A stretch of DNA of 64,000 nucleotides from NCBI RefSeq assembly GCF_002099425.1, contig NW_018343990.1, positions 4,776,001 to 4,840,000 on the forward strand, in the 5' to 3' direction. This stretch comes from Phascolarctos cinereus (Eukaryota > Chordata > Mammalia > Diprotodontia > Phascolarctidae). Shown piece after piece: positions 12,113-23,692 of this stretch. Every line of letters starts with the position of its first letter. Positions within the stretch are counted from its first letter, which is position 1. The notes beneath the pieces were generated by a model. The model worked only from the letters and a program-made list of their open reading frames with translations, was not told where the DNA came from and made no database searches. The position numbers were made by a program, and so were the translations under genes.

Positions 12113-13989
12113 GCCCAGATTCTGACATGCACTTAAGACAGTCAATCCATTGCATCAGTACATTTGTGTATATATAATACAGACATAGATATTTAAGAAA
12201 AGTACTACAAATAAGTGATAAGTTGGTTAAGAACTAAATAAGAGAAATATTATTAGAGTGAACTTTATAAACTATATAGTTTTAAAAACAAATTTAAGAT
12301 GTTCTCCATTAAAAAAAATACATATTTTGTATGCAAACATTGCTTCTGCAATGCCAGAGGGTATCAATCTTTGAAATGCATATTTGAAAATACAACTTTT
12401 CAGGCCACACACAAGGCAATGGAGAGATAGATATATGATATGTGCAAATGGGCAGTAGCTTAATCCCAGTGATGACTTAAGGTCAAGAAGTAATGTAAGG
12501 AGTAGCAGTCAGGGAAAGTATAATTATAAAAGTAGATTGACTGCCCACGTGGCAAAAACAAGGGCTGACAGACACCCTAAGAACAAAACATTAATAATTG
12601 TAAAATGTAAAAGAAACAAAAACTAGAAAAATATCTCAGGCACATCAGCTGGATTGTCTGTGGTCCTTCTATGGGGGAGCATGGCCAAGAACTGTACAGT
12701 TGGAAGTGTTCATAGGTTGTAATCAACTAAGGAAAAAATATCTGCATTGGTGAAATAAATTATCCTCATAGCTGAAATTCCAAAGCCCTAAAGTTTTGAA
12801 AACTTATTCATATATATTACCTCAGGCTATCGTAGTAAATACAATGAAGGATAACACAATTTTGAAATGTTCTAAAATGATCTATTTGTTTATATGAGCT
12901 TCATCTGTAAGACTTGAGCTTTTTAATTTCAAGGCCAGTTAATGTAATTTCTGCAATTTTGCAGTTTCCCAGCTTATGCTTATTTGGACCTCAGAGAAAT
13001 TTAAAGTACCTTTTAAAGAATGCTCATCAAAGGCAATGCTCCTAATGCTCAAATTAAACAATACTTTCAAGCCATCATAGAAGCTTCTGTAAGTGTCAGA
13101 CAGGCATGATTCTTTAAAGACCTGTTTTTGACTCACACCACCTTGGAGTTACAGCTCAAACTGCATGCTCTCTTGGTCAAGGCATTGCTATACAGGAAAA
13201 CCAAGTTGTTCCAAATTTCTAGGATTGAATTTAGCTGGAAAACAGCTGTCAACTTGATGCTTCTTCTCCACTCATTCTTCATCCTCTACACTGGAGAAAG
13301 GTTGAACAAAAAAAAATGCCTGTGGAGGATCTAAACAGCAAGTTATAACCAAAGCATAACACTGTCCTCTCAAAACAGTGTTTAAAATTATAAGCCAGAT
13401 TCAAAATAAATGAAATATTCCCCTTTCTTGACACTGATTCATACTAGTCAGCTCTTCAGCATTATATTATCCCATCACATGAAACTGTAACAAAAAAAAA
13501 AATCACATGATAAGGGCACTAAAAACAATCAACCCTTGCTGTAACCCCAATATTTGAAACTGACCTATAAGAAGAGAAATTATATAATCTATTTGGAAAG
13601 AGAATCCATTAGCATATCTAAATGTAGAGGAAAAAGCTCACTCTTATGTTGGTCGCCAAGCCATATCTCATCTTTTTTTTTTTTTGGCCACCACAACTTA
13701 CAAAACTATGAAGACATGCAAGGATGGTGATCTTCATCTATGGGATCATTACCTTTAACTATCAAATAATTTCTCTTTTAAAGCCACAACTAAATATATA
13801 AAAACAACAGTGGATTGTGGGTATACATTAAGGTTATTTTCTGGTCCCTCTTCCTTTATCTCTCTATACTCTTTCAACTGGTGACCTCATCTACTCACAA
13901 AGGGAATTCATTATCATGTCTAAGGTCATTACCCCAGACTGTTTAGCCAGTCTCTCTCAATTCCAATGCCACATCACCAACAGTCTTTT
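12113..13989. other. Unique DNA, no gene seen
   Basis: Frames of up to 68 codons on both strands around 12.9-13.3 kb look random. No repeat family recognised. Confidence 0.4.
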
Positions 13990-14790
13990 ACACATTTAAA
14001 ACCAGACATAGCATAGATATCTCAAATTTAATATATCCAAAATAGAATGCAATCTCTTTTGCTCAAAACCTTCCCCTCTACCAAAATGTGGCATTTCTGT
14101 CAAAAGCACCACTATTCTTTAGTCTGCCAAGTTCTCAACCTTGGTATTATCATCAACTCTTCACTCTCAGTCATCTCTCATATCCAATCTGCTGCCAATT
14201 CTTACAGTTTCTTCACCCACTCAGTCTCCACATCAGTCTCCATCTCTAGTCACATATTCACCACCATAGTTTACGATGTGGTCATCGCTCACCTACACTA
14301 CTGTAATGGCTGTCTAATTGGTTTCCTGATTCAAAGCCTCTCCCATCTCCTGTCCATCCTCTACTCTACTGCCTAAGCAATTTTTCAGGGATGAACATGC
14401 CAGTAATCTACTCAATAAACACCAGTGGATTTTTATTGCCTCTAGGATTAGATATAAATTCTGATTTTTAATACCCTTCACAAAATGACTACAGCCTATC
14501 TTTCCAGTCTCATTAAAATTATTTGTTTTCCACACATGGAAATATAGGCAACCTGGCCTAGATGTTCTTACATGTGGCATTCCATCTCTTGTCTTTCTAC
14601 CTTTACACTGGCAATATTCCCACCTCATCTGGGTCTCATAGAATCTCTCACTTCCTTCAAGATTCAGCCTAAAGAGCCTTCTTCATGGACCCTTTTCTGA
14701 TACCCTAACTCCAACACAAGTATCATCTCTTGCTAAACTACCTCATTTAATTTTGTGTTGATTCTTTTTATGCTTATATAGGTATACATA
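13990..14790 (+). mobile_element. L2 LINE, ORF2 3' end (remnant)
   Basis: This is the coding-strand L2 remnant in the window. A 109-codon frame (14047-14376) keeps the shape of the L2 reverse transcriptase C-terminal region. Readable parts are 'LNLGIIINSSLSVISHIQS', matching the family pattern LGV.LDSSLSL..HI.S, and 'IAHLHYCNGCLIG', matching the family pattern ...LDYCNSLL.G. Downstream DNA (14395-14790) continues the L2 order in other frames: 'ctcaataaacaccagtgg', 'cccttcacaaaatgac', 'ccttcaagattcagcc', 'tcatggacccttttctgat'. The element is truncated and broken. The minus-strand 104-codon frame over it is a shadow. Confidence 0.8.
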
Positions 14791-15178
14791 AGAGAATACA
14801 AACTCATTGAGAGAAAAATGCTTGCTTATTAAGTAATTGATTGTGAGCACAATTTAGAGAAAAGGAATTAATTTACTTTCATATTTCCTTCATTTTTCAC
14901 CACACACATATCTTGAGAAGAAAATAAAAACAAATATTCTACCATACATCTTTTTACTGTGTTCTCACAAGATGAAAGTATGTGTCTGACATTTGAAGAT
15001 TGCTCTAACAAAATTGAGAGATTCATCAGCAGAAGTTGGGCTAGCAGGCAATAAACTTTCTGTCTGCTACAACTTAAGTAAAGTTTCTGCTAAGGTATGG
15101 AAGAGCCAAGGTCTTTATTAGTAAAAGGGTAGTCCATGGGTCTTAAGAAATAATTGCAGTTGGTACGTAGTCCTTTAT
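14791..15178. other. Unique DNA, nothing recognised
   Basis: No gene or repeat that I can support. Confidence 0.4.
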
Positions 15179-15193
15179 CAAGAATACACTTTT

Positions 15194-18075
15194 ATGTTGT
15201 ATTTTTTTTTCTGAAGTATATTAATTTATTTGTTTTTAGTTTTCAACATTCATTTCCACAAGATCTTGAGTTCAAAATTTTCTCCGCATCTCTCTCCTCC
15301 CCCCACCACAAAATGGCATGCATTCTGAATACCCCTTCCCTTCTATCACCTCCTTTCTCTTATCCCCTCCCCTTCTATTTTCCTGTAGTGCAGGATAACT
15401 TTCTATACCCAATTGCCTAGATATCTCATTTCCCAGTTGCTTGTAAAAACAACTTTTAACATTTGTTTTTAAAGCTTTGGGTTCCAAATTCTCTCCCTTC
15501 CTCCCTCCCCACCCACCTGCATTGAGAAAGCAAGCAACTCAATATAAGTTATACATGTGCAGTCATGCAAAACACTTCCATAGTAGCCACGTTGTGAAAA
15601 AACTAACTACATTTCCTTTCCTCATATCCCATTCCCCATTTATTCTATTTTCTCCTTTGACCCTGTCCCTCCTCAAAAGTGTTTGCTTCTGATTACCCCC
15701 TCCAGCAATCTGCCCTCCCTTCTGTCATCCTCCCTCTCTTATCCCATTCCCCCCTATTTTTTCTGTAGGGTAAGACATATTTCCATAACCAGTTGAGTGT
15801 GCATGTTATTCCCTCCTTAATCCAACTCCAATGAGAGTAAGATTCATTCATTCCCTCTCACCTCTCCCCTCTTCCCCTCCATGGTAAAAGGTTTGTCTTC
15901 CCTATTTTATGTGAGATAATTTACCCCATTCTACCTCTCCTTTTCTCTTTCTCTCTGTACAATCCTCTATTGCCCCTTAATTTTATTTTTTAAATATCAT
16001 TCGTTCATATTCAACTCACCCTGTGCCCTCTGTCTACTCCCTCCTAATACTGAGAAAGGTCTCATAAAGTTACAAACAGTGTGTTTCCACGTAGGAATGT
16101 AAACAGTTCAACTTTAATAAGCCTCTTGTGATTTCTCTTTCCTATTTACTTTTTCACGCTTCTCTTGAGTCTTGCATTTGACAGTCAAATTTTCTATTCA
16201 GCTTTGGTCTTTTCATCAAGAATACTTGAAAGTCCTCTATTTCACTGAATGGCCATTTTTTTTTTACCTGAAGGATTATACTCAGTTTTGATGGCTAGGT
16301 GATTCTTGGTTGTAATCCTAGTTTCTTTGACCTCTGGAATATCATATTCCAAGCCCTCCTGTCCCTTAATGTAGCAGCTGATGAAATCTTGTGTTATCCT
16401 GATTGTTTCCATAATACTTGAATTGTTTCTTTCTGGCTGCTTGCAATATTTTCTCCTTGACCTGGGAACTCTGGAATTTGGCTACAATATTCCTACGAGT
16501 TTTCCTTTGGGGATCTCTTTCAGGAGGTGAATGGTGGATTCTTTCCATTTCTATTTTACCCTCTGGTTCTAGAATGTCAGGGCAGTTTTCCTTGATAATT
16601 TCTTGAAAAATAATGTCTAGGCTTTTTTTTTTTTTGATCATGGCTTTCAGGTAGTCCAATAATTTTAAGTTATCTCTCCTGGATTTATTTTCCAGGTCAG
16701 TTGTTTTTCCAATGAGATATTTCAGATTTTCTTCTATTGTTTTCATTCTTTGGGTTTTGTTTTATAATATTTTGATTTCTCATAAAGTCATTAGCTTCCA
16801 TTAGCTCCATTCTAATTTTTAAGGAAGTATTTTCTTTAGTGAGCTTCTGGACTTCCTTTTCCATCTGGCCAATTCTGCTTTAGAAAGTATTCTCCTTATT
16901 GGCATCTTGCACCTCTTTTGCCATTTGGGTTAGTCTATTTTTAAGGTGTCACTTTCTTCAGTATCTTTGGGGTGTCCTTTAGCAAGCTGTTGACTTGTTT
17001 TCATGATTTTCTTCTATCACTCATTTTTCTTCTCAGTTTTTCTTCTACTTCTCTCACTTTCTTCTCAAAATCCTTTTTGAGTTCTTCCATGGCCTGGGAC
17101 CAATTCATATTTTTCTTGGAGGCTTTGGATGTAGGAGTTTTGACTTTGTTGTCTTCATCTGGTCGTATGTCTTGATTTTCTTTGTCGTATGTCCTTCTAT
17201 GGTCTTTTTTTCATACTGTTTGCACATGTTCCCATGCAATTACTTGACTATTAACTGCTTTCTTAAGGTAGAGGTCTGCTTCCAGTATGGAGAATGTACT
17301 GTCCAAGCTTCGGGGGTTTTGTGCAGGTGTTTTCAGAGATACTCCTAGGGATCTTTAAATTTTTCTTCCAGGGTGGTATGATCTAAGTCATGGTGTTTAC
17401 TCCTGTTCTCTGGTCTACAAGTGACCACAAGCACCCTTTCATGCCTTTGAACTGTGAGGAAGATTCTGTCTCCACTGCCTCCACAAGCTTCACCACACCT
17501 GTACTCTTTCTTGCTGTAGAACTACCACCCAGGATTGTGACTCAGATCCAAGCATGGGTAAAGCAAGAGAATCCTGCCTCATCACCAGGAAAGAGATCCC
17601 TGCAATCCCCCTCTGATCAGCCACTTGATCCCCCCTCTGTCTCTGGGCTGAGAGCTCCAAAAGCAGCCACCACCCAGGGGCTGGGATTGAGCTCCTCTCT
17701 CACCATGGTCCAACAGACTTTTCCTGCTGACCTTCTAAGTTGTCTTTGCTGTCTGTGGGTTGAGAATTCTGGAAACCACCACAGCTGCATGTGATTCAGT
17801 CCCCTGAGTCCTGCTCTAGGTTTGCTGAGGCCTAGTCTGTTTTTTGAACAAACCAGGCTGAACTGTGCTCTTCTCCCACTCTTCTTCTCCCACAACACAC
17901 CTTTCCAATAAAGTCTACAGGTTGTCTTTGGCTAGGAATTTGTTTCACTCTGTCTTTTTGTGAGTTCTGCTGCTCTAGAATTTGTTTAGAGCCATTTTTC
18001 AGATATTTGGAGGGGTTTGGAGAAGAGCTCAAGCAAGTCACTGCTCTTACTCTGCCATCTTGGCTCCACCCTGCC
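15194..18075 (-). mobile_element. HAL1-A: full-length half-L1 (ORF1 only), exact 15-bp TSD
   Basis: This is a complete LINE-1-derived element without ORF2. Reading the minus strand, the 5' end at about 18075 has the L1-type start 'ggagccaagatggcagag', followed by about 0.85 kb of 5'UTR, a broken ORF1 (about 17.2 to 16.1 kb), a purine-rich 3' segment and a 3' end homologous to that of the L1 at 24.26 kb, with its A tail at 15194-15215. The target-site duplication 'caagaatacactttt' is exact at 15179-15193 and 18076-18090. The length of 2.88 kb agrees with copy B, so the short form is the family structure and not a local deletion. It is presumably mobilised in trans by L1 proteins. Confidence 0.88.
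16110..17215 (-). pseudogene. HAL1-A ORF1 remnant (L1 ORF1p-like, broken)
   Basis: L1 ORF1p is a trimeric RNA-binding chaperone: coiled coil, RRM, then C-terminal domain. The longest surviving frame (16366-16746) holds the RRM entry 'NKSRRDNLKLLDYLKA', the 'KENCPDILEPEGKIEMERIH' strand and the C-terminal-domain piece 'IVAKFQSSQVKEKILQAARK'. The coiled-coil half lies upstream in other frames, showing as Ser/Phe-rich plus-strand shadows near 17.0 kb. Frameshifts and stops make it non-functional. The plus-strand 134-codon frame at 17390-17794 is antisense to the 5'UTR and not a gene. Confidence 0.8.
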
Positions 18076-18282
18076 CAAGAATACACTTTTTAATTGCCAT
18101 TTTATATGTACTTCTCTAAATAGCATTCCAAGTGTTATAGTAATAATAATGCTCAGAACTAAGTTCCTCCATCCCTTCTACAACTACACAACAACTCTAT
18201 TCAAAATTGGTAGAGTGATCTTTCGAAGGAAAAGGGGAGTAGAAACTTAGCTAAATATGACAGCTGGAGAAGTAAGGGAAGA

Positions 18283-18405
18283 GGGCCCACCCCTCCTGAA
18301 GAGGGGCGGAGCCCACTTCTGTCCAGAAACATCTAAATCCTCTGGACTTTCTCTGTAATAAATTTTCTTGATACTAAATTTTTGGTGTCAACCCTATTTC
18401 TAACA
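18283..18405 (+). repeat. 5' R-U5 of the retroviral fossil
   Basis: R (18283-18376) corresponds base for base to 19929-20022. U5 is short (about 29 bp, 18377-18405) and ends in the canonical CA ('tctaaca'). There is no U3 to its left, so this end is the cap-proximal start of an RNA. Confidence 0.8.
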
Positions 18406-18408
18406 ATT

Positions 18409-18426
18409 TGGCACCCAAATTGGAGC
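18409..18426 (+). promoter_or_regulatory. Retroviral primer-binding site, tRNA-Lys-like
   Basis: It lies three bases after the U5 CA end. 'tggcacccaaattggagc' matches the tRNA-Lys(1,2) type site (tggcgcccaacgtggggc) at 14 of 18 positions. That primer use is typical of betaretroviruses and ERVK-like class II elements. Confidence 0.7.
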
Positions 18427-19472
18427 TCGATCTAGACTTCGGAGGGGACAAAGTAAGACATCCCAGGAAGAGAGCTCCCACTGTATTTTAGCAGTCTTGG
18501 TGAATTGAGCCTTTCCCAACAGAACTCCTGATCTTGGACCACGTGGGAGAAGTCCAGGGGATTGGGGAAGCCGCCGGCAGACCACAAGAGCCAATATATT
18601 GGGCCAAGGAGTTTTGTGAAGTGGAACTCTTACTGATTAAGTGGCTCACTGCACTCACCTCTGGACTAAAGAAATTAGATGGGGTTAACAATGAACTGAT
18701 TGAGCTACTGACCCATGACATCAGCAACCTGCAAAGAGGTTTGTGAGCTGCACCTATGAGTTGCAAGAAGGTGTTCTCATGGGAAGATCGGGAGAATGAC
18801 TTTTCTGCATGGCTGAGATCAATCTTGCAGGAGAGTGGATACAAGAAGGATCTCTGCAGAAGGAGAGTCTGTTGGACACGGTTTGAACAGCACTTAGACA
18901 AGAAGACTTCACCAGATGCTGTCCAGAGTGTCAGACAGTGGTATGAGAAGAGACTTCTGAAGCTTTAAATGGACAATTTATCATTACTTTTGGGTCTCTG
19001 TATCTGTACTTAATAAGGGAACTGCCCCCTTTTTAATTTGTCAATGCGTCAGTCAACTCTTCCTTCTCTCATTTTGTTTTAAGTCCCCAAAATCCCTTGA
19101 TGAAATGTTGCCCAGCAGCACAGTCCCAGGTAGAACCATCACTAAGGCATTGAAAGTGATGGTTAGAATCCTGGTTTGGCAAATGGAATAGCAGCATCCA
19201 TAATCATAGCTGTGGGAGTTTTAACTGCAGTAAGGTGCTGCATCATCCCTTGTATCAGAGGACTAGTGCAAAAATTAATAGAAACAGCGCTAACTAAAAG
19301 TATCCCAATAGGACCTGCTGTGGGAATTCAGGTAACAGGATCAGGTGGAGGTAAGATGATGATTGAGAGTTAATAATCATTCCTCCTCCTCTGATGAAGA
19401 ATGCGAACTAACATTAAAACGCTTTGAGGAAAGACAACAGGAACAAAAAGTGTGGAAACACAATTCTGATTG
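18427..19472 (+). pseudogene. Body of retroviral fossil, incl. Env TM tail remnant
   Basis: About 1.05 kb between primer-binding site and polypurine tract. Near 19176-19373 a hydrophobic segment followed by a Cys-rich juxtamembrane and a basic tail ('CCIIPCIRGLVQKLIETALT') resembles the end of a betaretroviral transmembrane Env. Two earlier frames of about 70 codons (18534-18746 and 18756-18968) I do not recognise; they could be leader or accessory sequence. A leader joined to a 3' env region is the arrangement a spliced subgenomic mRNA would give, which this family is known to use. The body is broken, with several breaks. Confidence 0.55.
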
Positions 19473-19490
19473 AGAAGAAGAGGAGGGAAT
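19473..19490 (+). promoter_or_regulatory. Polypurine tract of retroviral fossil
   Basis: 'agaagaagaggagggaat' lies directly before the TG that opens U3 at 19491, the standard position of the plus-strand primer. Confidence 0.8.
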
Positions 19491-20022
19491 TGTTAGAGTT
19501 AGAAGGGCTTATGTTTCCACAAGTAGAATAATGCAGAGATTTAAAGAACAACAGCTCCAGGAAGTAGTACACTGTAGGTGGGCTCGGGCTTAGCCAATAA
19601 AAAGTAAGTTGATGGTTCCATAAAGACCCCAAAATCAAGATAAATGTCAAGCCAGCTCAGACCAGTTAGGGTCAACCTGAGGACATCTGATAAATGTTAG
19701 TGCACCTGCTTAATGAGCTTCATTACTATTATCTGACACACCCTGCATAAAATTAGAGCCTCATTAAGGAGTCATGGGACGTATGACCAAGGGAGGGGGA
19801 ACATACTTGTGCATATCAAGGGGAAACATGTAAGGAAAGGTGTAACCTGGGAAGGGTTGGACCAATCCCGGCCTGGGAGGTTTCGCTCTGAATTCAACTG
19901 CATAAAAGTACACTTGCCCTTGCACTCAGGGCCCACCCCTCCTGAAGAGGGGTGGAGCCCACTTCTGGCCAGAAATGTCTAAATCCTCTGGACTTTCTCT
20001 GCAATAAATTTTCTTGATACTA
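19491..20022 (+). repeat. 3' U3-R of the retroviral fossil
   Basis: U3 begins 'tgttagagtt' (TG end). A TATA-like 'cataaaag' at 19901-19908 lies 28 bases before the inferred RNA start at 19929, where the left copy also begins. The poly(A) signal aataaa is at 20003-20008 and the A tail starts at 20022. Adding the left U5 implies a parental LTR of about 560 bp (U3 438, R 94, U5 29). Confidence 0.8.
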
Positions 20023-20057
20023 AAAAAAAAAAAGAAGAAGAAGAAGTAAGGAAGAGG

Positions 20058-20790
20058 AATAACTCTGACATTCCACTTCACACCTATCAGATAAGAAAGA
20101 GTAATTAGAGGGATACTACAATTGTTGGTGGGGCTCTGGGAAAATATGCATACTGATTTGGATCTACAGGTTGAAATTTACTAAATTGTACATACCTCTT
20201 TACCTAATAAAATTATTATCAGGCTTGTAGCTCAAAGAAGTTTTTAAAAAAGGAGGTAAAGAATCCAGAACTTTTTGTTAAGGAGAAAATAATTAGAAAG
20301 AAAATAGGTGTCAATCAACTAGAGAATGGTTGAAAAAACATTTAATATGAATGATACTATTATTATGCCACAAGAAATGATGAAAAGTGCAGGTTCAGAG
20401 AAACCTGAGAAGATTTGAATGAAGTAATGCAGAGTAAAAATAGCTGAACCAGAACAATTTTAACAATGAACACAACAGGATAAAGGAAAAATGACAACTA
20501 AAGACTAACAAATTATGATGAATGCAATAAACAATTTTAACTCTAGAATACTGATGACAGTTCATGCTTGCTATTTCTTGGCACGAAAGTGATGAATTAG
20601 AGATGAAGAATGAGTCTGACATTTTGAGAAACAGTCAAAATATAAATGGTTTTGTGATTACTGATTTGTCACAAGGGAGTGCTTTTATTTTTCTTTTTAT
20701 GAAAAGAGAGTTGGTGGGGAACAGTTGAATGGAGATAGTGAAATTTAAAAGTAAAAAAGCAAAATAAATTAACAAATAATAAAAAAATGC
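20058..20790 (+). mobile_element. Old L1, ORF2 C-terminal and 3'UTR remnant
   Basis: 'cattccacttcacacctatc' and 'gggctctgggaaaat' match the L1 ORF2 C-terminal coding region. 'gtcaatcaactagagaatgg', 'agaaatgatgaaaagtg', 'gaaacctgagaagatttg' and 'gtaatgcagagtaaaaat' follow, then the L1 3'UTR ending in an A-rich tail near 20780. All frames are broken. The retroviral mRNA copy inserted just at its left side. Confidence 0.75.
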
Positions 20791-22357
20791 ATACTAAAGA
20801 GCAAAAGGATGCTCAGAAAGGTTCTAGTCAAACAGGTCACTGATGGCATTACAATACTAAATGAGAATTATTTATTTTAAATTCTACATTGTATATGCAT
20901 AACAGAAGTTCACAGTTTCTTATGAAAACTTTTGTTTTTCTTTATATGTTGAAATATTGTTTTTTGAAATATCTTGATTTACAAACAGATCTTTATTAGA
21001 TGTTGACACAAAAATATCTTACTTCACAGGACTCATTCCTCGATCCATTTTAGATTCTGTTCCCATCATGCAAATAATCTGCACATACAGGCATAACAGA
21101 TGCTTTCAAGTGGCAAAAAGACAAGGCTTGACATTAGGCATAAGAACTCTTTAATCTGTCAAAAATGCCATCTTTTGTCAAATCAGCTACATTTTCCCCC
21201 TGCTAACTTTCTGTTGATCTCTCCTTGCTTTCTCATCATAATCAGACACCATAAGTTATTTGTGAATAATATATTATTGATCTTAAATTTCCAACAAACA
21301 GATTCAGATTATCATATGGGAAATAATTTTATCAAAGCCTAGTCCTTTTCAAAATTGTTACAAATTCCAAGTTTATATTTCTAAATCAAATTTATCATTT
21401 CATATGTATAGCATGTAAGTTATATTAGGCCAGAAATTCTTTCAGCTATATTGGCAAAACTGCAAAGTGAAGAAGCCATTAAAATTGTTTTCTATGTGGT
21501 CTCCATAATTAGGGTTAGTGCTTACAGCATTTACAGAAACAACAAAGAGTAAATGAGTTTAAAGAATCAAGTTTTCCTGTTCTTTCTTAAATAGAAAGTT
21601 GGGAGGCTCAATCAGCTCATGTTTTCAGCTATTTGGGATCCTTGATTAAATACCTTCTGGCACTTTTTCAAGTTTATGGAATGCACCCAAAATTTATACT
21701 TCTGGGAATATTTATTTGCAGTTAAAATGTGGTAATGACATAATCCAAATAAATTCTACTTCCAACCTCCCTTGCTCACACAAGATTCTACTTCATACAG
21801 AAAAGGAAAAAAAACCCATCAACTAATGGTTTTTTACACAACATCTTATTGATCAACAGAAAGAATTATCACCTCTGACTTTTTCCAAGATCATTGTTAA
21901 ATGCTACCTATTCCATAGTGGTACGGACAGTATGATGTCTGCCCTTCAAATCAGGAAAACCTGTGTTGAGATTCTGCTTTTAATATATACGACTGTTAGC
22001 AGCAAAGCCACAACTTCTCCACATACAAGCAACTTTCTAAGATCATAAGTTAGTGGTGGATCATTGATATTCAGTTGTCCTTCAAAAGGTTATCACAGGT
22101 TTGGACAAATAAATTGCAGAGAAAAATGAACTGACATCCAGCTATGCTTTACTGGCAAAACCCTTTTAAAAAATATGGAAGACTGATAAAAAGCCAGTGT
22201 CGCATTGGTTTTAAGAACAGAATTCACAACAATTAATAGCCATGATAAACAGTACAATGGATCAGCTATTATTACATCCTAATTAACTAGTAGCTGAGGA
22301 CTTAAAAATAAATCTTCCCTATAAGGTAGCCATTTTTATTAAAGGTTACATGCAATG
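20791..22357. other. Unique AT-rich DNA; one weak SINE-like stretch
   Basis: A weak SINE-like stretch (about 21915-22010, 'cttcaaatcaggaaaacc') is the only repeat hint. No gene recognised. Confidence 0.4.
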
Positions 22358-22475
22358 GGGTGTGATCAAGAGGACAATTTAAGCTCTTGGGGGCAGGGAT
22401 CTTTTTGGTTGTTATTTGTTTATTTCTTTTTGCATCCCTAGTATGAGGCCCAGTAACTAGTAAAACCAGGGACTC
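22358..22475 (+). repeat. L2 3' end fragment
   Basis: 'gctcttgggggcagggat', 'tttctttttgcatcccta', 'gtatgaggcccagtaac' is the forward L2 3' terminus (family pattern: ...agggcaggga...tgtatccccagc...agcacagtgcctgg). Confidence 0.7.
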
Positions 22476-23065
22476 AAGTATATTTACATAAAACTCTCCT
22501 TAATGGTGGAGACTGATTACTCAAAGCCTGGTGGTTGCATGAGGAGCAGAATTTTTGAGATTTTCTGAGAGGAGAGCTCTTTTGCACTTCTGGCTTCAAG
22601 CTCTGACAGGAAGGACACTCAGTTGTAAGTCCTCTTCAAGGAGAAGTTCTTGGACAGAGAAAAAGACCCTAGAAAGAAGCTAACTTGTAGAGGAACCAGA
22701 AATTAATAATTTCTCTACCCTAATCTTACCCTACTCGAGATTTCAGGGACAATACCACTGCATGAGATCTGGTGCTCTATCTCTTGATTGATTTGCGATG
22801 CCACATTCCAAATGAAGTGCTCATTTTTGTCTCTGATTTATCTGGAATATCCTCATCTATATAATTTCTCTGATTTCTGATTGCTGTTGTACTAGATGGC
22901 ACTTTATCTGTTATTCACTACGTGCTTTTGTTAATGTTTCTAGCATTTAGTGGGAAGGGAGTGAAGACCTGAATGTATATTTTGTGTTAAGGGATAGAGA
23001 TCAGGAGTAGAGCTTGAATGAAAAAAAAAAGTTATTTTATATCAACCATAGGCAGGAGGTAAGAT
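22476..23065. other. Unique DNA, nothing recognised
   Basis: No supported gene or element; an A run lies at 23021-23030. Confidence 0.4.
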
Positions 23066-23145
23066 ATATGTATAAACACAGGCATGCATGCATACATACA
23101 CAAACATGCATACATACATACACACATACATACATACATATCCAT
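23066..23145. repeat. (CATA)n-rich simple repeat
   Basis: Imperfect CATA/CACA/CATG units. The overlapping frames rich in Tyr, Ile, His and Met are translated repeat. Confidence 0.9.
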
Positions 23146-23204
23146 CCCATCTCTGAACAGAGTAGTCAGCCTCATGGTCCCCATTTCTTGTTCTGCCTCC
23201 CAGA

Positions 23205-23692
23205 AGGAAAAAAAAGCAGGGTATATGAAGGAAGGCAGTAGTCAGAAGCATAAGAGAACCTTAAAGAGGAGACAGGGAAGAAAAGAGAAGAAAAAATATA
23301 AGAAAACAGGATGGAAAGAAATAAGACAGCAAACATTGCTGTGAATGTGAATAGGATAAACTTGACTATAAAATATAAAATGATATAGTAAAATGAATTA
23401 GAAACCAGACTCAATCAATATATTGTTAGCAAGATATATACCTGAAACACAAATAAAGTTAAATAAAGAGCTAGAGAAGAATCCATTATGTAAAAAAGAC
23501 AAGGATAAGTCACAATCAGATAATAACAAAAGCAAAAATAGACCTAATTAAATAAAAGGAGTAATAACGTTTTTCTAAAAGTTATTGTGGGCAACAAATT
23601 AACATAAATAACAAGTATATATGCACACATATACATATATAAACATATACATACATATATGCATATAATGGCAAATCATCTAAATTCCTTTT
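23205..23692 (+). mobile_element. Old L1 (host element), segment 1: ORF2 start and endonuclease part
   Basis: First piece of the plus-strand L1 that later insertions split over 23 kb. 'gaaggcagtagtcagaag' equals the start of ORF2 in the minus-strand L1 (compare 28.48 kb). 'gctgtgaatgtgaatagg' and 'gcaaaaatagacctaatt' are endonuclease-region DNA. It ends 'aatggcaaatcatctaaatt', colinear with 'ccaaatggtatagcatccaaatt' of the intact order, and is continued at 24205. It is very divergent and AT-rich, with a (CATA)n patch at 23610-23665. Confidence 0.7.

Larger units (their letters stand above)
18283..20041 (+). mobile_element. Fossil betaretrovirus-like mRNA retrocopy (R-U5...U3-R-poly(A))
   Basis: An endogenous retrovirus fossil with an mRNA layout. 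The left end starts at R and U5 with no U3 (18283-18405), followed by a primer-binding site, a short body, a polypurine tract, U3 and R, and ends at an A-rich tail (20022-20041) without U5. R is 94 bp in both copies, with 5 differences. The flanks 'agaagtaagggaagag' (18268-18283) and 'agaagtaaggaagagg' (20042-20057) form a TSD of about 16 bp, far longer than an integrase duplication. This is what LINE machinery makes from a polyadenylated retroviral transcript. At about 1.75 kb it is much shorter than a genomic transcript, so the template was spliced or came from a reduced element. It is broken, and old by the R divergence (roughly 10-20 million years at usual rates). Confidence 0.82.

Noticed and set aside
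17390-17794. 134-codon plus-strand frame
   Set aside because: Antisense to the HAL1-A 5'UTR. The same region in other HAL1 copies does not keep the frame, and there is no domain.
23066-23145. Regularly spaced repeats, CRISPR-like at first sight
   Set aside because: A tetranucleotide microsatellite in a vertebrate genome; no repeat-spacer structure.
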